Source: Aliikangiella sp. G2MR2-5 (lineage in GTDB: Bacteria > Pseudomonadota > Gammaproteobacteria > Enterobacterales > Kangiellaceae). From it: DNA of 64,000 nt. Within the stretch, counting starts at the first letter, position 1, and each line of letters starts with the position of its first letter. Shown here one piece after another: positions 17,880 to 26,519 of the stretch. A program made the translations under genes and the position numbers. The notes under the pieces are model-generated. The model was not told the origin of the DNA. It searched no databases and saw only the letters and a program-made list of their open reading frames with translations. The stretch spans positions 310,001 through 374,000 of the forward strand of contig NZ_JADPQF010000003.1 of assembly GCF_015687155.1 (NCBI RefSeq), in the 5' to 3' direction.

Positions 17880-18635
17880 ATGAAAATGAACCAGTTCTCG
17901 CAATTTTCTATCTCTTCATGGGCTGCTTGGTCTGACTCGTGTAGCCTGCCATCAGAGTGGGCGGCTTGGGCGCGCCATGAGGAATTTTTGCCACAGGAGC
18001 ATGGGCTGGAAATCTCTGATATTCCCGCTATGAAGCGCAGAAGAATGAGCTTTTTGACTAAAATGGCTTTTCACTCGGCCCTTAAATCTGCGTCGAGCTC
18101 TGAAAAAGATTTAAATCTGGTTTTCGCATCTCAACATGGTGAGCTTCAAAGAACTGTCAAAATTTTGAAGTCACTTGCGCAAAGTGGCGAGGTTTCTCCT
18201 ACAGACTTTAGCATGTCGGTACATAATACGGCCGTGGGACTTTATTCCATACTAACGAAAAACCATGCTCCAGCTACTTCTGTGGCAGCAGGAGATGATT
18301 CTTTCGGATTTGGTCTTATGGAGTCTGTAAACCTCCTGTATCGATATCCGCAGAAGTCGACGCTCTTTGTTTATTTTGATGATTCTTTGCCAGAGCCGCT
18401 CGCTCACCTGCCCCGCCAACAAAATAGGCGAGTGAGTATCGCCCTGCTATTGAAAAATTCCGAAGAAAATACTACTTCATTTAGAGTATCACCAAGGGAC
18501 ATCCATGAGGCAGGGGAGTCTTCAGCAAGCCTGACAATGGCTGAGTCATTTCTGCAGTTCTTCCTGGGGCAGAATGTAATAAGTCAGTATCAAACTAGAC
18601 GCTATCTCTGGGAATGGAGAAAAGATAGTGTTTAA
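17880..18635 (+). CDS. apeC: Aryl polyene chain-length factor, ketosynthase-like (ApeC type)
   Basis: The 251-residue product is a short ketosynthase-like protein with FASQHGELQRTVKILKSLA, SMSVHNTAVGLYSILTKNHA and SVAAGDDSFGFGLMES. The active-site Cys expected in ketosynthases is absent, fitting the chain-length-factor partner (PF13723 type). In studied APE systems this protein pairs with the ketosynthase ApeO to elongate the polyene. It is the first gene of the cluster and overlaps the next gene by eight bases. Either ATG at 17880 or 17886 could be the start; neither has a clear Shine-Dalgarno. Confidence 0.85.
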   Translation: MKMNQFSQFSISSWAAWSDSCSLPSEWAAWARHEEFLPQEHGLEISDIPAMKRRRMSFLTKMAFHSALKSASSSEKDLNLVFASQHGELQRTVKILKSLAQSGEVSPTDFSMSVHNTAVGLYSILTKNHAPATSVAAGDDSFGFGLMESVNLLYRYPQKSTLFVYFDDSLPEPLAHLPRQQNRRVSIALLLKNSEENTTSFRVSPRDIHEAGESSASLTMAESFLQFFLGQNVISQYQTRRYLWEWRKDSV

Positions 18636-19404
18636 CATTAATTATGTGTGGCGCTTATTTGCCACGGGGCTCTGCTTTTTTCTATTTGGTATAGGCGGGC
18701 TGATTCTAACTTTAGTTGTATTTCCTTTAGTTAATCTTTTCATTCCTAAAGAAACTAGAGTCAAAAAGGCAAGAAAAATAATATCTCGCTCGTTTAAATT
18801 TTTCATTTCTACAATGCAGTTTGTTGGTATTTTTAATTTTGACTTAAATGAAGCTGAAAATTTTTTGGCAGTTCAAAAAGGTAAGGTTATTGTTGCAAAT
18901 CACCCTTCGCTTATTGATGTTGTTGTTCTAATTTCGATTATCCCACATGCAGATTGCGTTGTTAAAAAGGATTTATGGCAAAACTTCTTTTTAAAGGGTG
19001 TTGTTAAAGCTGCTGATTACATAAAAAATGACGAAAATCCTGAAGAGTTGTTGGCTGCTTGTCAAAAATCTCTAAATCAGGGATTTTCTCTGATTATATT
19101 TCCTGAAGGCACACGAACTAAGCCAGGGATGCCTTTGAAATTGCAAAGAGGTGCATCCAATATTGCTTTGAGATGCAAAGCAGATCTAGTCCCCGTGGTG
19201 ATAGACTGTTTTCCTACTACCTTAACAAAAAATGAGCCTTGGTACAGTATTCCTGATAAAAAAGCCGAGTTTTCAATAAAGGTTAAAAACTTGATTTCAG
19301 TGACACAATTTTTAGCAAGTGATAGCGGTCTTTCTTTAGCCGCAAGAAAGCTAACTGAAGAAATTAAAAAACGAATTAGTAGAGAGAGTAATGGTTATGC
19401 CTGA
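18628..19404 (+). CDS. Aryl polyene cluster lysophospholipid-type acyltransferase
   Basis: The 258-residue product has a membrane segment near residues 10-40 and the PlsC/LPLAT signature: ANHPSLIDVV (His92 and Asp97, the HX4D pair) and FPEGTRTKPGMPLKLQRG. It starts with GTG, overlapping the chain-length-factor gene by eight bases, and overlaps the next ACP gene by 14. It occupies the position of apeD in the collinear clusters. It may attach the polyene carboxylate to a glycerolipid anchor; the exact acceptor is unknown. Confidence 0.85.
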   Translation: MFNINYVWRLFATGLCFFLFGIGGLILTLVVFPLVNLFIPKETRVKKARKIISRSFKFFISTMQFVGIFNFDLNEAENFLAVQKGKVIVANHPSLIDVVVLISIIPHADCVVKKDLWQNFFLKGVVKAADYIKNDENPEELLAACQKSLNQGFSLIIFPEGTRTKPGMPLKLQRGASNIALRCKADLVPVVIDCFPTTLTKNEPWYSIPDKKAEFSIKVKNLISVTQFLASDSGLSLAARKLTEEIKKRISRESNGYA

Positions 19405-19654
19405 TTTAGAACAAGAAATTAAATCGTTAATTATCGAGTCGTTGGAACTTGAAGATATTGAAGTCGACGATATTGAGACGGACGCTCCCTTATTTGGAGA
19501 CGGTCTTGGATTAGATTCTATAGATGCGTTGGAGCTAGGTCTGGCTATCAAAAAGAAATTTGATATAAAGCTGGAAGCTAATTCTGAAGATTCGAAAAAA
19601 CATTTCTATTCAGTTGCTACCCTGGCAGCGTTTGTAAGTGAACAGAGAGATTAA
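19391..19654 (+). CDS. apeE: Aryl polyene acyl carrier protein 1
   Basis: An 87-residue acidic ACP. The phosphopantetheine site is Ser43 in GLGLDSIDALELGLAIKK. The chain-extending role is inferred from context: it precedes a second ACP and the AMP ligase. Start ATG 19391 overlaps the acyltransferase gene; an in-frame ATG six bases on is also possible. In the Xenorhabdus system two ACPs (ApeE, ApeF) share loading and extension. Confidence 0.88.
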   Translation: MVMPDLEQEIKSLIIESLELEDIEVDDIETDAPLFGDGLGLDSIDALELGLAIKKKFDIKLEANSEDSKKHFYSVATLAAFVSEQRD

Positions 19655-19659
19655 TTACA

Positions 19660-19908
19660 ATGAAAACAAGAGAAGAAATAAGCGCCAAATTGACAAATAT
19701 TCTGGTAGAAGAATTTGAAATTGAAGAGTCTGATATTACTCCTGAGGCAAATTTGTATACCGATCTGGATTTGGATAGTATCGATACAGTTGATCTGGTG
19801 ATTAAATTACAAGAACTAATTGGTAAAAAAATAGAGCCTGAAACCTTCAAGTCGGTCAGAACTGTTGAGCACGTTTTGGATGCAATTGAGCAGCTAGTCG
19901 GCGAATAA
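19660..19908 (+). CDS. apeF: Aryl polyene acyl carrier protein 2
   Basis: An 82-residue ACP with Ser40 in DLDLDSIDTVDLVIKLQ as attachment point for 4'-phosphopantetheine. It differs from the first ACP in its C-terminal helix (ETFKSVRTVEHVLDAIEQL). Two ACPs in tandem are characteristic of APE clusters. The stop overlaps the next ATG by one base (TAATG), so translation is coupled. Confidence 0.9.
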   Translation: MKTREEISAKLTNILVEEFEIEESDITPEANLYTDLDLDSIDTVDLVIKLQELIGKKIEPETFKSVRTVEHVLDAIEQLVGE

Positions 19909-20465
19909 TGAAACTGTTTTTTAAAATTATTATTGGGGGGATCGCTTTTGCCTACCCCATAATAATTTTTTTCGGGATTAAGTACTTTGATATTAAGTAT
20001 TTGTTCTTTGTTTTGTTAGTTGTTCTTGCAGGAAGATATATTCTTATATCTGGTGAAAACAAGAAATTTTTTAGTAGTCAAAAATGGCTAATCATAGCCG
20101 TATTAGTCATTGTTTTGTTAGCAATGAGTTTCGACGCCGCTACTGGTTTAAAATTGTATCCTGCAGCAATGAATTTTTCTTTTTTGCTTTTGTTTGTTGG
20201 AAGTTTGCTTTATCCACCATCGATAATAGAAAAGGTTGCTCGCATTCAACAGCCCGATCTGGACGAAGATGGTGTTGCCTATACCAGAAAAGTCACTATC
20301 GTATGGTGTACTTTCTTTTTGCTCAATGGCCTTGTTGCTCTGTGGACTGCTTTCTACGAAAGTTTGGAGGTTTGGACTTTCTATAATGGCTTTTTATCAT
20401 ACATTCTTATGGGAAGTCTGTTTCTGGGTGAGTTGTTTTATCGTAAGTGGGTTCTAAGAAAATGA
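19908..20465 (+). CDS. Aryl polyene cluster integral membrane protein (COG4648-like)
   Basis: The 185-residue protein has about five or six hydrophobic helices, with conserved polar patches LYPAAMNFSFLLLFVGSL, YPPSIIEKVARIQQPDL and LNGLVALWTAFYESLEVWTF. It corresponds to the small membrane protein found beside the AMP ligase in other APE clusters (apeG position). The function is not established; a membrane scaffold or export role is possible. Its stop overlaps the AMP ligase start in ATGA. Confidence 0.75.
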   Translation: MKLFFKIIIGGIAFAYPIIIFFGIKYFDIKYLFFVLLVVLAGRYILISGENKKFFSSQKWLIIAVLVIVLLAMSFDAATGLKLYPAAMNFSFLLLFVGSLLYPPSIIEKVARIQQPDLDEDGVAYTRKVTIVWCTFFLLNGLVALWTAFYESLEVWTFYNGFLSYILMGSLFLGELFYRKWVLRK

Positions 20466-21853
20466 TGCTGGCTCAATTGAATAGACAACTTTTTTCAGAC
20501 CATAATCTTACCGTTTGCGTTGACAATAGATTGCGAGCTCAAAAGAATACCGAAATAATGAGAGGTGAGGTATTTAACCTGGCAGACAAGCTTAGCCAGC
20601 TAGATGAAACACGCTGGTTACTATATTGTGATTCCAGCTATCAGTTTCTCCTTTCATTTTTAGCATTGCTGTTAGCGAGGAAAGAGGTTGTTATATGTGC
20701 CAATATATCGCCACTTTGGCTCGAGAAAGTTGCCGAATCCTTTGATGCTGTTATTTCGGATGTTAGTCTTTTTGTTGAAGGGAAGAAAGCTGTAAAGCCA
20801 AGTCAACCCAACGTTGATATAGATAGCGTAGGAAACAGCGCTTCGCAGTTTTTGCCTTTGACCGGTGAAGAGAGTATTCGTTTTTTTACATCGGGTTCTA
20901 CCGGAAAGCCGAAAGCAATTGACAAAAAGCTGGCTTGTCTGCTTAATGAAGTGGAGCAACTTGAAGAAAGTTTTGGCTCTCTACTGGACAAAACAGTCAT
21001 TATATCAACTGTGTCTCACTGTCATATCTATGGATTGCTATTCAAGCTGATATGGCCTTTTGTCAGCGAACGCTCATGGTTAGAAGAGACGCTGGAATAT
21101 CAGGAACAAATTGCACAGATGTGTAATAAGCTTAATAGTTTAGACAAACCTTGCCAGTTGTCCTTGATTTCCAGTCCTGCATTTCTAGCAAGACTCGACA
21201 AGCAGATAAAAATAGACTCTCTGGCTTGCATTTTTTCCTCAGGAGGTCCGCTAGCCTTCAATGACTCCCAGTTGGCTAATCAGTTGTTTGGTTGTCTGCC
21301 AATAGAAGTCTATGGTAGTACCGAAACAGGTGGAATAGGTTATCGCCAGGCGGTTTCACCATCTCAGCCCTGGACACTTTTTGATGATAGTCAGCTAGTT
21401 TCAAGCGAAGAAGAAACTTGGTTTTTTTCAAAACATCTAACCCTGAACGAGAAGGTATGTCTGGACGATAAAGTCTCTTTGTTAGAGTCGAACCGCTTTA
21501 TTCTCGAAGGGCGTAAAGATCGCGTCATCAAGATAGAAGAAAAGCGCGTTAGCTTGACAGAGATAGAAGAATTTTTGGAATCATTCGAGTGGATAGAAAG
21601 ATGTATCGCATTGCCTGTTAGCGGAAAACGTAAAGTTATTGGTTGTGTTGTAAAACTAAGTGAAGTTGGTGAAGAAAAATATGAGGGCACCAATTTTCGA
21701 GAGTTATGCAGATTGCTTAAATCAAATATGCGTAAACGCTTTGAGGCCGTAACAATTCCCAGAAAATGGAGAAAGGTTGATACTTTTCCAATAAACAGAC
21801 AGGGAAAAGTTATTTATGATTCCTTGCATGAGCTTTTTTTAGTACAGGATTAG
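20462..21853 (+). CDS. apeH: Aryl polyene AMP-dependent ligase activating the aryl starter
   Basis: The adenylate-forming enzyme of 463 residues has [17 protein letters not shown] (P-loop), YGSTETGGIGYRQ, LEGRKDRVIKIEEKRVSLTE and the C-terminal NRQGKVIYD Lys. It should activate an aromatic acid and load it on an ACP. I take the ATG that overlaps the previous TGA (ATGA); an upstream GTG at 20447 is less likely. Neighbouring ammonia-lyase suggests a cinnamate-type substrate; 4-hydroxybenzoate is the alternative reported in some APE systems. Confidence 0.88.
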   Translation: MMLAQLNRQLFSDHNLTVCVDNRLRAQKNTEIMRGEVFNLADKLSQLDETRWLLYCDSSYQFLLSFLALLLARKEVVICANISPLWLEKVAESFDAVISDVSLFVEGKKAVKPSQPNVDIDSVGNSASQFLPLTGEESIRFFTSGSTGKPKAIDKKLACLLNEVEQLEESFGSLLDKTVIISTVSHCHIYGLLFKLIWPFVSERSWLEETLEYQEQIAQMCNKLNSLDKPCQLSLISSPAFLARLDKQIKIDSLACIFSSGGPLAFNDSQLANQLFGCLPIEVYGSTETGGIGYRQAVSPSQPWTLFDDSQLVSSEEETWFFSKHLTLNEKVCLDDKVSLLESNRFILEGRKDRVIKIEEKRVSLTEIEEFLESFEWIERCIALPVSGKRKVIGCVVKLSEVGEEKYEGTNFRELCRLLKSNMRKRFEAVTIPRKWRKVDTFPINRQGKVIYDSLHELFLVQD

Positions 21854-21857
21854 AAAG

Positions 21858-22199
21858 ATGCAACTGGCGCGAGTTGACGAAATTAATGAAGTTGATGATG
21901 GTATCGAACTGTTACTCGAGATAAATGGTGACTTAGATTCATTTGATGGGCACTTTGACGAGGTGGCTATTTTACCCGGCGTTATTCAAATTGGTTGGGC
22001 TTTGGCGTATGCTAAAATTTATAAAATTGTCTCTGAAGAAAAACTTATTGATAGTATATCAGCTTTAAAATTTCAACAAGTTATTGTACCTGGAGATCTG
22101 GTAAATCTTTCTTTACGGCTTCACAGAGATACGCTTGTTTTTTCTTTTACATCAGGTGATAAAAAACATTCATCTGGCAAATTATTATTAAGCGAGTGA
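21858..22199 (+). CDS. apeI: Aryl polyene hot-dog dehydratase (ApeI type)
   Basis: The 113-residue FabZ-like hot-dog protein has DSFDGHFDEVAILPGVIQIG with catalytic His32. In APE biosynthesis this small dehydratase removes water from the 3-hydroxyacyl-ACP, forming a complex with the second dehydratase encoded farther down (30715-31203). It follows the ligase by four bases with AAAG upstream. The matching Asp/Glu partner is not obvious in this chain, in keeping with heteromer formation. Confidence 0.82.
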   Translation: MQLARVDEINEVDDGIELLLEINGDLDSFDGHFDEVAILPGVIQIGWALAYAKIYKIVSEEKLIDSISALKFQQVIVPGDLVNLSLRLHRDTLVFSFTSGDKKHSSGKLLLSE

Positions 22200-22202
22200 G
22201 CC

Positions 22203-23933
22203 GTGGATAATTCGTTTAATCCATGTTTGCTAGTGCCAGTATACAATCACGCTCGATTGTTTTCTTCTGTCGTAAAGAAAATGCAATCGCTCGGACTGCC
22301 GATTATCGTTGTTAATGACGGAAGCGACGATGAAAACAGCCGAATTCTTCAACAACTGGCTAGCGAAATAGAGAATGTCGATTTAGTGGCTCTTGAAGAA
22401 AATCAGGGAAAGGGCGGCGCTGTGACTGAAGGTATCCGCCATGCTTTTCACCGCGGATATTCACACGCGTTTCAGGTAGATGCAGATGGCCAGCATAACC
22501 TTGAAGATATTGAATCTTTTGTCGAATGTTCGAGAGCTCACCCTGACGCAATAATATGTGGTCATCCTGTCTATGACAGTAGTGTTCCATTGGGCAGACT
22601 CATTCCAAGATATATTACTCATTTTTGGGTTTGGGTGGAAACATTGAGCTTTAGCATTATCGATTCAATGTGTGGCTTCCGCCTTTATCCGGTAAAACCT
22701 GCATTTGACTTAATCGAATCTGAGTACCTCGGTAAAAGAATGGACTTCGACACTGAAATACTGGTTAGGAGTTATTGGCGACAGGTTCCGATAGTATTTA
22801 AACCTACGCGTGTCATTTATCCAGAAGATGGTATCTCTCATTTCAATTTATTGAACGACAACTGGTTGATTACCAAAATGCATACTCGATTGTTTTTTGG
22901 AATGCTGTTGCGATTGCCGCAATTACTTAAAAGAAAATTTTTCAAAAAAATGTCTTTAGAGAAAAATACTAAGGCTGAGCAACATTGGTCCTTAAAATCG
23001 GAAAAAGGCGCAGTATGGGGAATTAAATTTTTGGTCAACACTTACAGGATTTTGGGGAAACGAGCGTTTTATTTGTTACTGCATCCAATCATTACTTATT
23101 TTGTTCTGACATCGCCAAGAGTCAGAGGTGCTTCCAGACAATTCTGGAATAATTTTTATCAGTACCAGGGCATCAATAAAAAAATAGGCATCAAAATTAT
23201 ATATCGTCATGTTTATGCTTTTGGTTGTGCGGCTATTGATAAAATAGCCTGCTGGTTGGGCGATATAAAACAAGACTCTATCGAATTTGAAAGCAGATAC
23301 TTGATCGAAAAAATCGCAACTTCAGGAAAGGGGGCTGTTTTTATTGGTTCTCATTTGGGTAATCTCGAAGTTTGTAGAGCCATTGGTGAAACTGCTGAAG
23401 AAATTAAAATCAATGCAGTAGTATTTAATCAACATGCAACAAAGTTTAATTCAGTTTTAAATCAAGCTAACGAAAAGGTTAGTGTCAATATTATTCAGGC
23501 TCAGACCATGGGGGCGGAAACTGCTATATTGCTGGAAGAAAAAGTTTCAGCAGGAGAGGTTGTTATTATCGTTGGCGATCGTACGTCTACCTCAACATAC
23601 GGAAGGGTCAGATATGCCAGGTTTTTGGGGCATAAGGCGCCGTTTGCAGAAGGTCCCTATATCCTTGCTGGGTTGCTTGATTGTCCTGTGTATTTGATGT
23701 TTTGCCTAAAGCAATCCGGTAAATATCATATCTATCTCGAGCATTTTGCCGATAGTTTGAAGTTTCCAAGGCGCTTTAGAGACGAAAAGCTAGCACAGAC
23801 AATTGAGCGATATGCAGAACGTCTTGAACATTATTGTATCAAGGCGCCAGAGCAATGGTTTAATTTTTTTAATTTTTGGCAAGCTGATAACCCCGAAAAT
23901 GTTATCAGACCGAAGATGAATACGAATGAGTAA
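22203..23933 (+). CDS. Bifunctional glycosyltransferase family 2 / LpxL-like acyltransferase
   Basis: The 576-residue protein begins with GTG. Residues 1-240 are a GT2 domain (CLLVPVYNH, VVNDGSDDENSR, FQVDADGQHNLEDIE with the Asp-x-Asp, MCGFRLYPV). From about residue 285 it is an LpxL/HtrB-type acyltransferase with GSHLGNLEV (His384 and Glu389, HX4E), VGDRTSTSTYGRV and APFAEGPYILAGLLDCPVY. It occupies the apeJ position and would glycosylate and acylate the polyene or its lipid anchor at the membrane. The domain fusion is common to APE clusters. Confidence 0.85.
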   Translation: MDNSFNPCLLVPVYNHARLFSSVVKKMQSLGLPIIVVNDGSDDENSRILQQLASEIENVDLVALEENQGKGGAVTEGIRHAFHRGYSHAFQVDADGQHNLEDIESFVECSRAHPDAIICGHPVYDSSVPLGRLIPRYITHFWVWVETLSFSIIDSMCGFRLYPVKPAFDLIESEYLGKRMDFDTEILVRSYWRQVPIVFKPTRVIYPEDGISHFNLLNDNWLITKMHTRLFFGMLLRLPQLLKRKFFKKMSLEKNTKAEQHWSLKSEKGAVWGIKFLVNTYRILGKRAFYLLLHPIITYFVLTSPRVRGASRQFWNNFYQYQGINKKIGIKIIYRHVYAFGCAAIDKIACWLGDIKQDSIEFESRYLIEKIATSGKGAVFIGSHLGNLEVCRAIGETAEEIKINAVVFNQHATKFNSVLNQANEKVSVNIIQAQTMGAETAILLEEKVSAGEVVIIVGDRTSTSTYGRVRYARFLGHKAPFAEGPYILAGLLDCPVYLMFCLKQSGKYHIYLEHFADSLKFPRRFRDEKLAQTIERYAERLEHYCIKAPEQWFNFFNFWQADNPENVIRPKMNTNE

Positions 23934-23939
23934 AATGCA

Positions 23940-25508
23940 ATGAATGAAGTTCAATCAAATATGAAGTCCGGTAATGTTATATTTGGCGACAATAAATTAT
24001 CTATCGAAGAAGTTAATTTGATCGCGGAAAATCAGGCGAAAGTAGCGTTAAACGATTCCGCTGAGTATCGCAATAAAGTCGATGCGGGTTCCGAGTTCCT
24101 CGAAAAACTTTTAAAGGAAGATGGCGTCATTTATGGCGTAACTACAGGATATGGCGATTCATGTACCGTTAATGTTCCTCTAGATATAGTCGAAGAGCTA
24201 CCTCTTCACTTAACTCGCTTTCATGGCTGTGGTTTAGGAGATTTTTTTAGTGTTTCCCAATCTAGAGCAATTATGGCTGCGAGACTCGCTTCGCTAAGTA
24301 AAGGGATGTCTGGCGTTCGTTGGGAGTTGCTGGAGCAGCTTAAAATATTGATCAACAGTGGCGTTTCTCCTGTTATACCGCAGGAAGGCTCGGTTGGTGC
24401 CAGTGGCGATTTAACGCCCTTATCCTATGTCGCAGCAGCTTTGATCGGAGAGAGAGAAGTTTACTATAAAGATGAAATGATTCCCGCAAATGAGGCTTTA
24501 GCAAAAATAGGCGTTCGACCGATTACTTTAAAGCCTAAAGAAGGATTGGCTATTATGAATGGCACTGCCGTCATGACTGCGCTTGCCTGTATTGCATTCC
24601 AGAGAGCAGAGTACCTATCGAGACTCTGTGCAAGAATCACTGCGCTTTGTTCACTTGCGCTTAAAGGAAATAGCAATCACTTTGATGATATTTTGTTTAG
24701 CGTTAAGCCGCACAAAGGACAAAATCAAGTTGCCGAGTGGATAAGAAATGATTTACATCATGAACATCATCCTCGGAATTCATCGAGACTTCAGGATCGC
24801 TACTCAATCCGTTGTGCACCGCATATTATTGGTGTGTTAAGAGATGCTTTGCCATTTATGCGTGAAATGATTGAGAACGAACTCAATAGCGCCAATGATA
24901 ACCCGATTATTGATGGTTTAGGCGAGCATGTATTACACGGTGGACATTTTTATGGCGGTCATATTGCTTTTGTTATGGATTCTATGAAAAATTGTGTCGC
25001 CAATCTCGCTGACTTGATGGATCGACAGATGGCATTGTTAATGGATAGTAAATTTAACAATGGATTACCCAACAATTTATCCGGAGCTATAAATGAACGT
25101 AAGCCTCTAAACCATGGGTTTAAAGCGGTTCAAATCGGGGTCAGTGCATGGACTGCTGAAGCGTTAAAGCTGACTATGCCTGCTAGCGTTTTTTCACGCT
25201 CAACGGAGTGCCACAACCAGGATAAAGTTAGTATGGGAACTATTGCTGCACGTGATTGTTTAAGAGTCTTGGAGTTGACCGAACAAGTCGCAGCGGCCAG
25301 TTTAATGGCTAGTGTTCAGGGACTGCACTTGAGAATGTCGCAAAATGAATTGTGCCGAACAACTTTGTCAGATGAAGTGTCAAAGACCTATGACGAAGTT
25401 TTCGCTAATTTTGAATTGTTAACTGAAGATCGTAGACTGGACAATGATTTGAGAAAATTTGTTGACAAGATTCAAGCCAGAGAATGGACGACTTATGCAG
25501 ATAGATAA
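23940..25508 (+). CDS. MIO-type aromatic amino acid ammonia-lyase (HAL/TAL/PAL family)
   Basis: The 522-residue enzyme has the MIO-forming Ala154-Ser155-Gly156 triad in GSVGASGDLTP and the catalytic Tyr65 in VIYGVTTGYGD. Later motifs include NSANDNPIIDG and DKVSMGTIAARD with the conserved core. The selectivity pair is Phe94-His95 in TRFHGCGLG, unlike Ser-His of histidine ammonia-lyase and His-Leu of many tyrosine ammonia-lyases. In this cluster it most likely makes a cinnamate-type aryl starter from Tyr or Phe; context excludes simple histidine degradation. It is inserted between the apeJ- and apeK-like genes. Confidence 0.85.
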   Translation: MNEVQSNMKSGNVIFGDNKLSIEEVNLIAENQAKVALNDSAEYRNKVDAGSEFLEKLLKEDGVIYGVTTGYGDSCTVNVPLDIVEELPLHLTRFHGCGLGDFFSVSQSRAIMAARLASLSKGMSGVRWELLEQLKILINSGVSPVIPQEGSVGASGDLTPLSYVAAALIGEREVYYKDEMIPANEALAKIGVRPITLKPKEGLAIMNGTAVMTALACIAFQRAEYLSRLCARITALCSLALKGNSNHFDDILFSVKPHKGQNQVAEWIRNDLHHEHHPRNSSRLQDRYSIRCAPHIIGVLRDALPFMREMIENELNSANDNPIIDGLGEHVLHGGHFYGGHIAFVMDSMKNCVANLADLMDRQMALLMDSKFNNGLPNNLSGAINERKPLNHGFKAVQIGVSAWTAEALKLTMPASVFSRSTECHNQDKVSMGTIAARDCLRVLELTEQVAAASLMASVQGLHLRMSQNELCRTTLSDEVSKTYDEVFANFELLTEDRRLDNDLRKFVDKIQAREWTTYADR

Positions 25509-25932
25509 AAAAGCCTTGTCTCATTTAACTACAGAAATCGAAATTAAAGTTCCATTTTATGATCTCGATCCCATGAATGTGGTATGGCATGGGAACTACG
25601 TCAAATATTTTGAAAAAGCGCGTTGCGCGCTATTAGAAAAGTACGACTATGACTATGTGCAAATGAGGGATTCTGGATATATGTGGCCAATTATAGATAT
25701 GCGGTTGAAATATGTGAATTATGCTAGCTTTGGACAGGTTGTAAAGTGTCGTGCAACCATCACAGAAGTTGAGAATCGATTAAAAATTGAGTATCTCATT
25801 TACTGTCCTGAAAGTGGAAAACGCCTGACTAAAGGCTATACCATGCAAGTGGCCGTTGATTTGGAAACAATGGAAATGCAGTTGGTTTCACCTTCGGTAT
25901 TAAAAGAGAGATTAGGAGTGAACTGTGCGTAG
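25495..25932 (+). CDS. Hot-dog acyl thioesterase, 4HBT/YbgC type
   Basis: The start is placed at the ATG inside the ammonia-lyase 3' end (14-base overlap). The 145-residue product has IKVPFYDLDPMNVVWHGNYV, closely like the active site of 4-hydroxybenzoyl-CoA thioesterase; Asp25 is the predicted catalytic residue. An earlier in-frame start exists at 25459 but would lie deeper in the upstream gene. It may free the polyene or proofread the ACP. It overlaps the LolA-like gene by eight bases. Confidence 0.83.
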   Translation: MQIDKKALSHLTTEIEIKVPFYDLDPMNVVWHGNYVKYFEKARCALLEKYDYDYVQMRDSGYMWPIIDMRLKYVNYASFGQVVKCRATITEVENRLKIEYLIYCPESGKRLTKGYTMQVAVDLETMEMQLVSPSVLKERLGVNCA

Positions 25933-26518
25933 CCTACTGGTATTTATCTTCTTATCTTTACTGTCGAACTATTTGGCAGCTGACTCATGCGACATTGAAG
26001 ATCTGATGATACAGAATTCCAAAGAGTCCAGCCTTTTTCAGTTTACTCAGGAGAAGCAAATCAAGTTTTTGTCGAAACCACTGATTTCTCAAGGTGAGTT
26101 GTTACAAACAGACACAGGAGAACTTGTTTGGCAAACGCAAAAACCGATCAAAACTACTCTTGTTCTTACTCGGGAAAGAGTCAAACAGTTTGATTCGCTG
26201 GATAAGTCAGTTGATTTGCCTGGCGCTTCAATTGTTAAAAATTTATCCAACACTTTTTTATCTTTGCTTTCCGGTGATTTTTCTCGACTAAAAATTGATT
26301 TTCATTCAACAGTTTCGTGCAAAGCTAGTAAATATTCACTTGAACTCATTCCAAAGAATAGTGAATTAAAAGCTCTTTTTTCAAATATCAAAGTGTCTGG
26401 ACAATTGTCAGTTGAAACAGTTGTTATTGAAGAAGCAAGAGGTGATCTGACAACTATTCATCTTACAAAGTTCTCAAGTAGTACCTCTAGCCTTTTAGAT
26501 AGATACCTGGATAATTAG
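25925..26518 (+). CDS. LolA-like outer membrane lipoprotein carrier-type protein
   Basis: The 197-residue product starts with GTG and has a Sec signal peptide (MRSLLVFIFLSLLSNYLA). The mature part contains FTQEKQIKFLSKPLISQGEL and GELVWQTQKPIKTTLVLTRE, the LolA-like fold signature. In APE clusters such proteins are thought to shuttle the lipidated polyene across the periplasm, together with the MMPL exporter encoded next. Overlaps the thioesterase gene, and only one base separates it from the exporter gene. Confidence 0.8.
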   Translation: MRSLLVFIFLSLLSNYLAADSCDIEDLMIQNSKESSLFQFTQEKQIKFLSKPLISQGELLQTDTGELVWQTQKPIKTTLVLTRERVKQFDSLDKSVDLPGASIVKNLSNTFLSLLSGDFSRLKIDFHSTVSCKASKYSLELIPKNSELKALFSNIKVSGQLSVETVVIEEARGDLTTIHLTKFSSSTSSLLDRYLDN

Positions 26519-26519
26519 A

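Noticed and set aside
20084-20386. Plus-strand frame of 100 codons inside the COG4648-like gene
   Set aside because: Alternate frame of a better-supported membrane protein gene; Cys- and Trp-rich composition looks like frame-shadow sequence.
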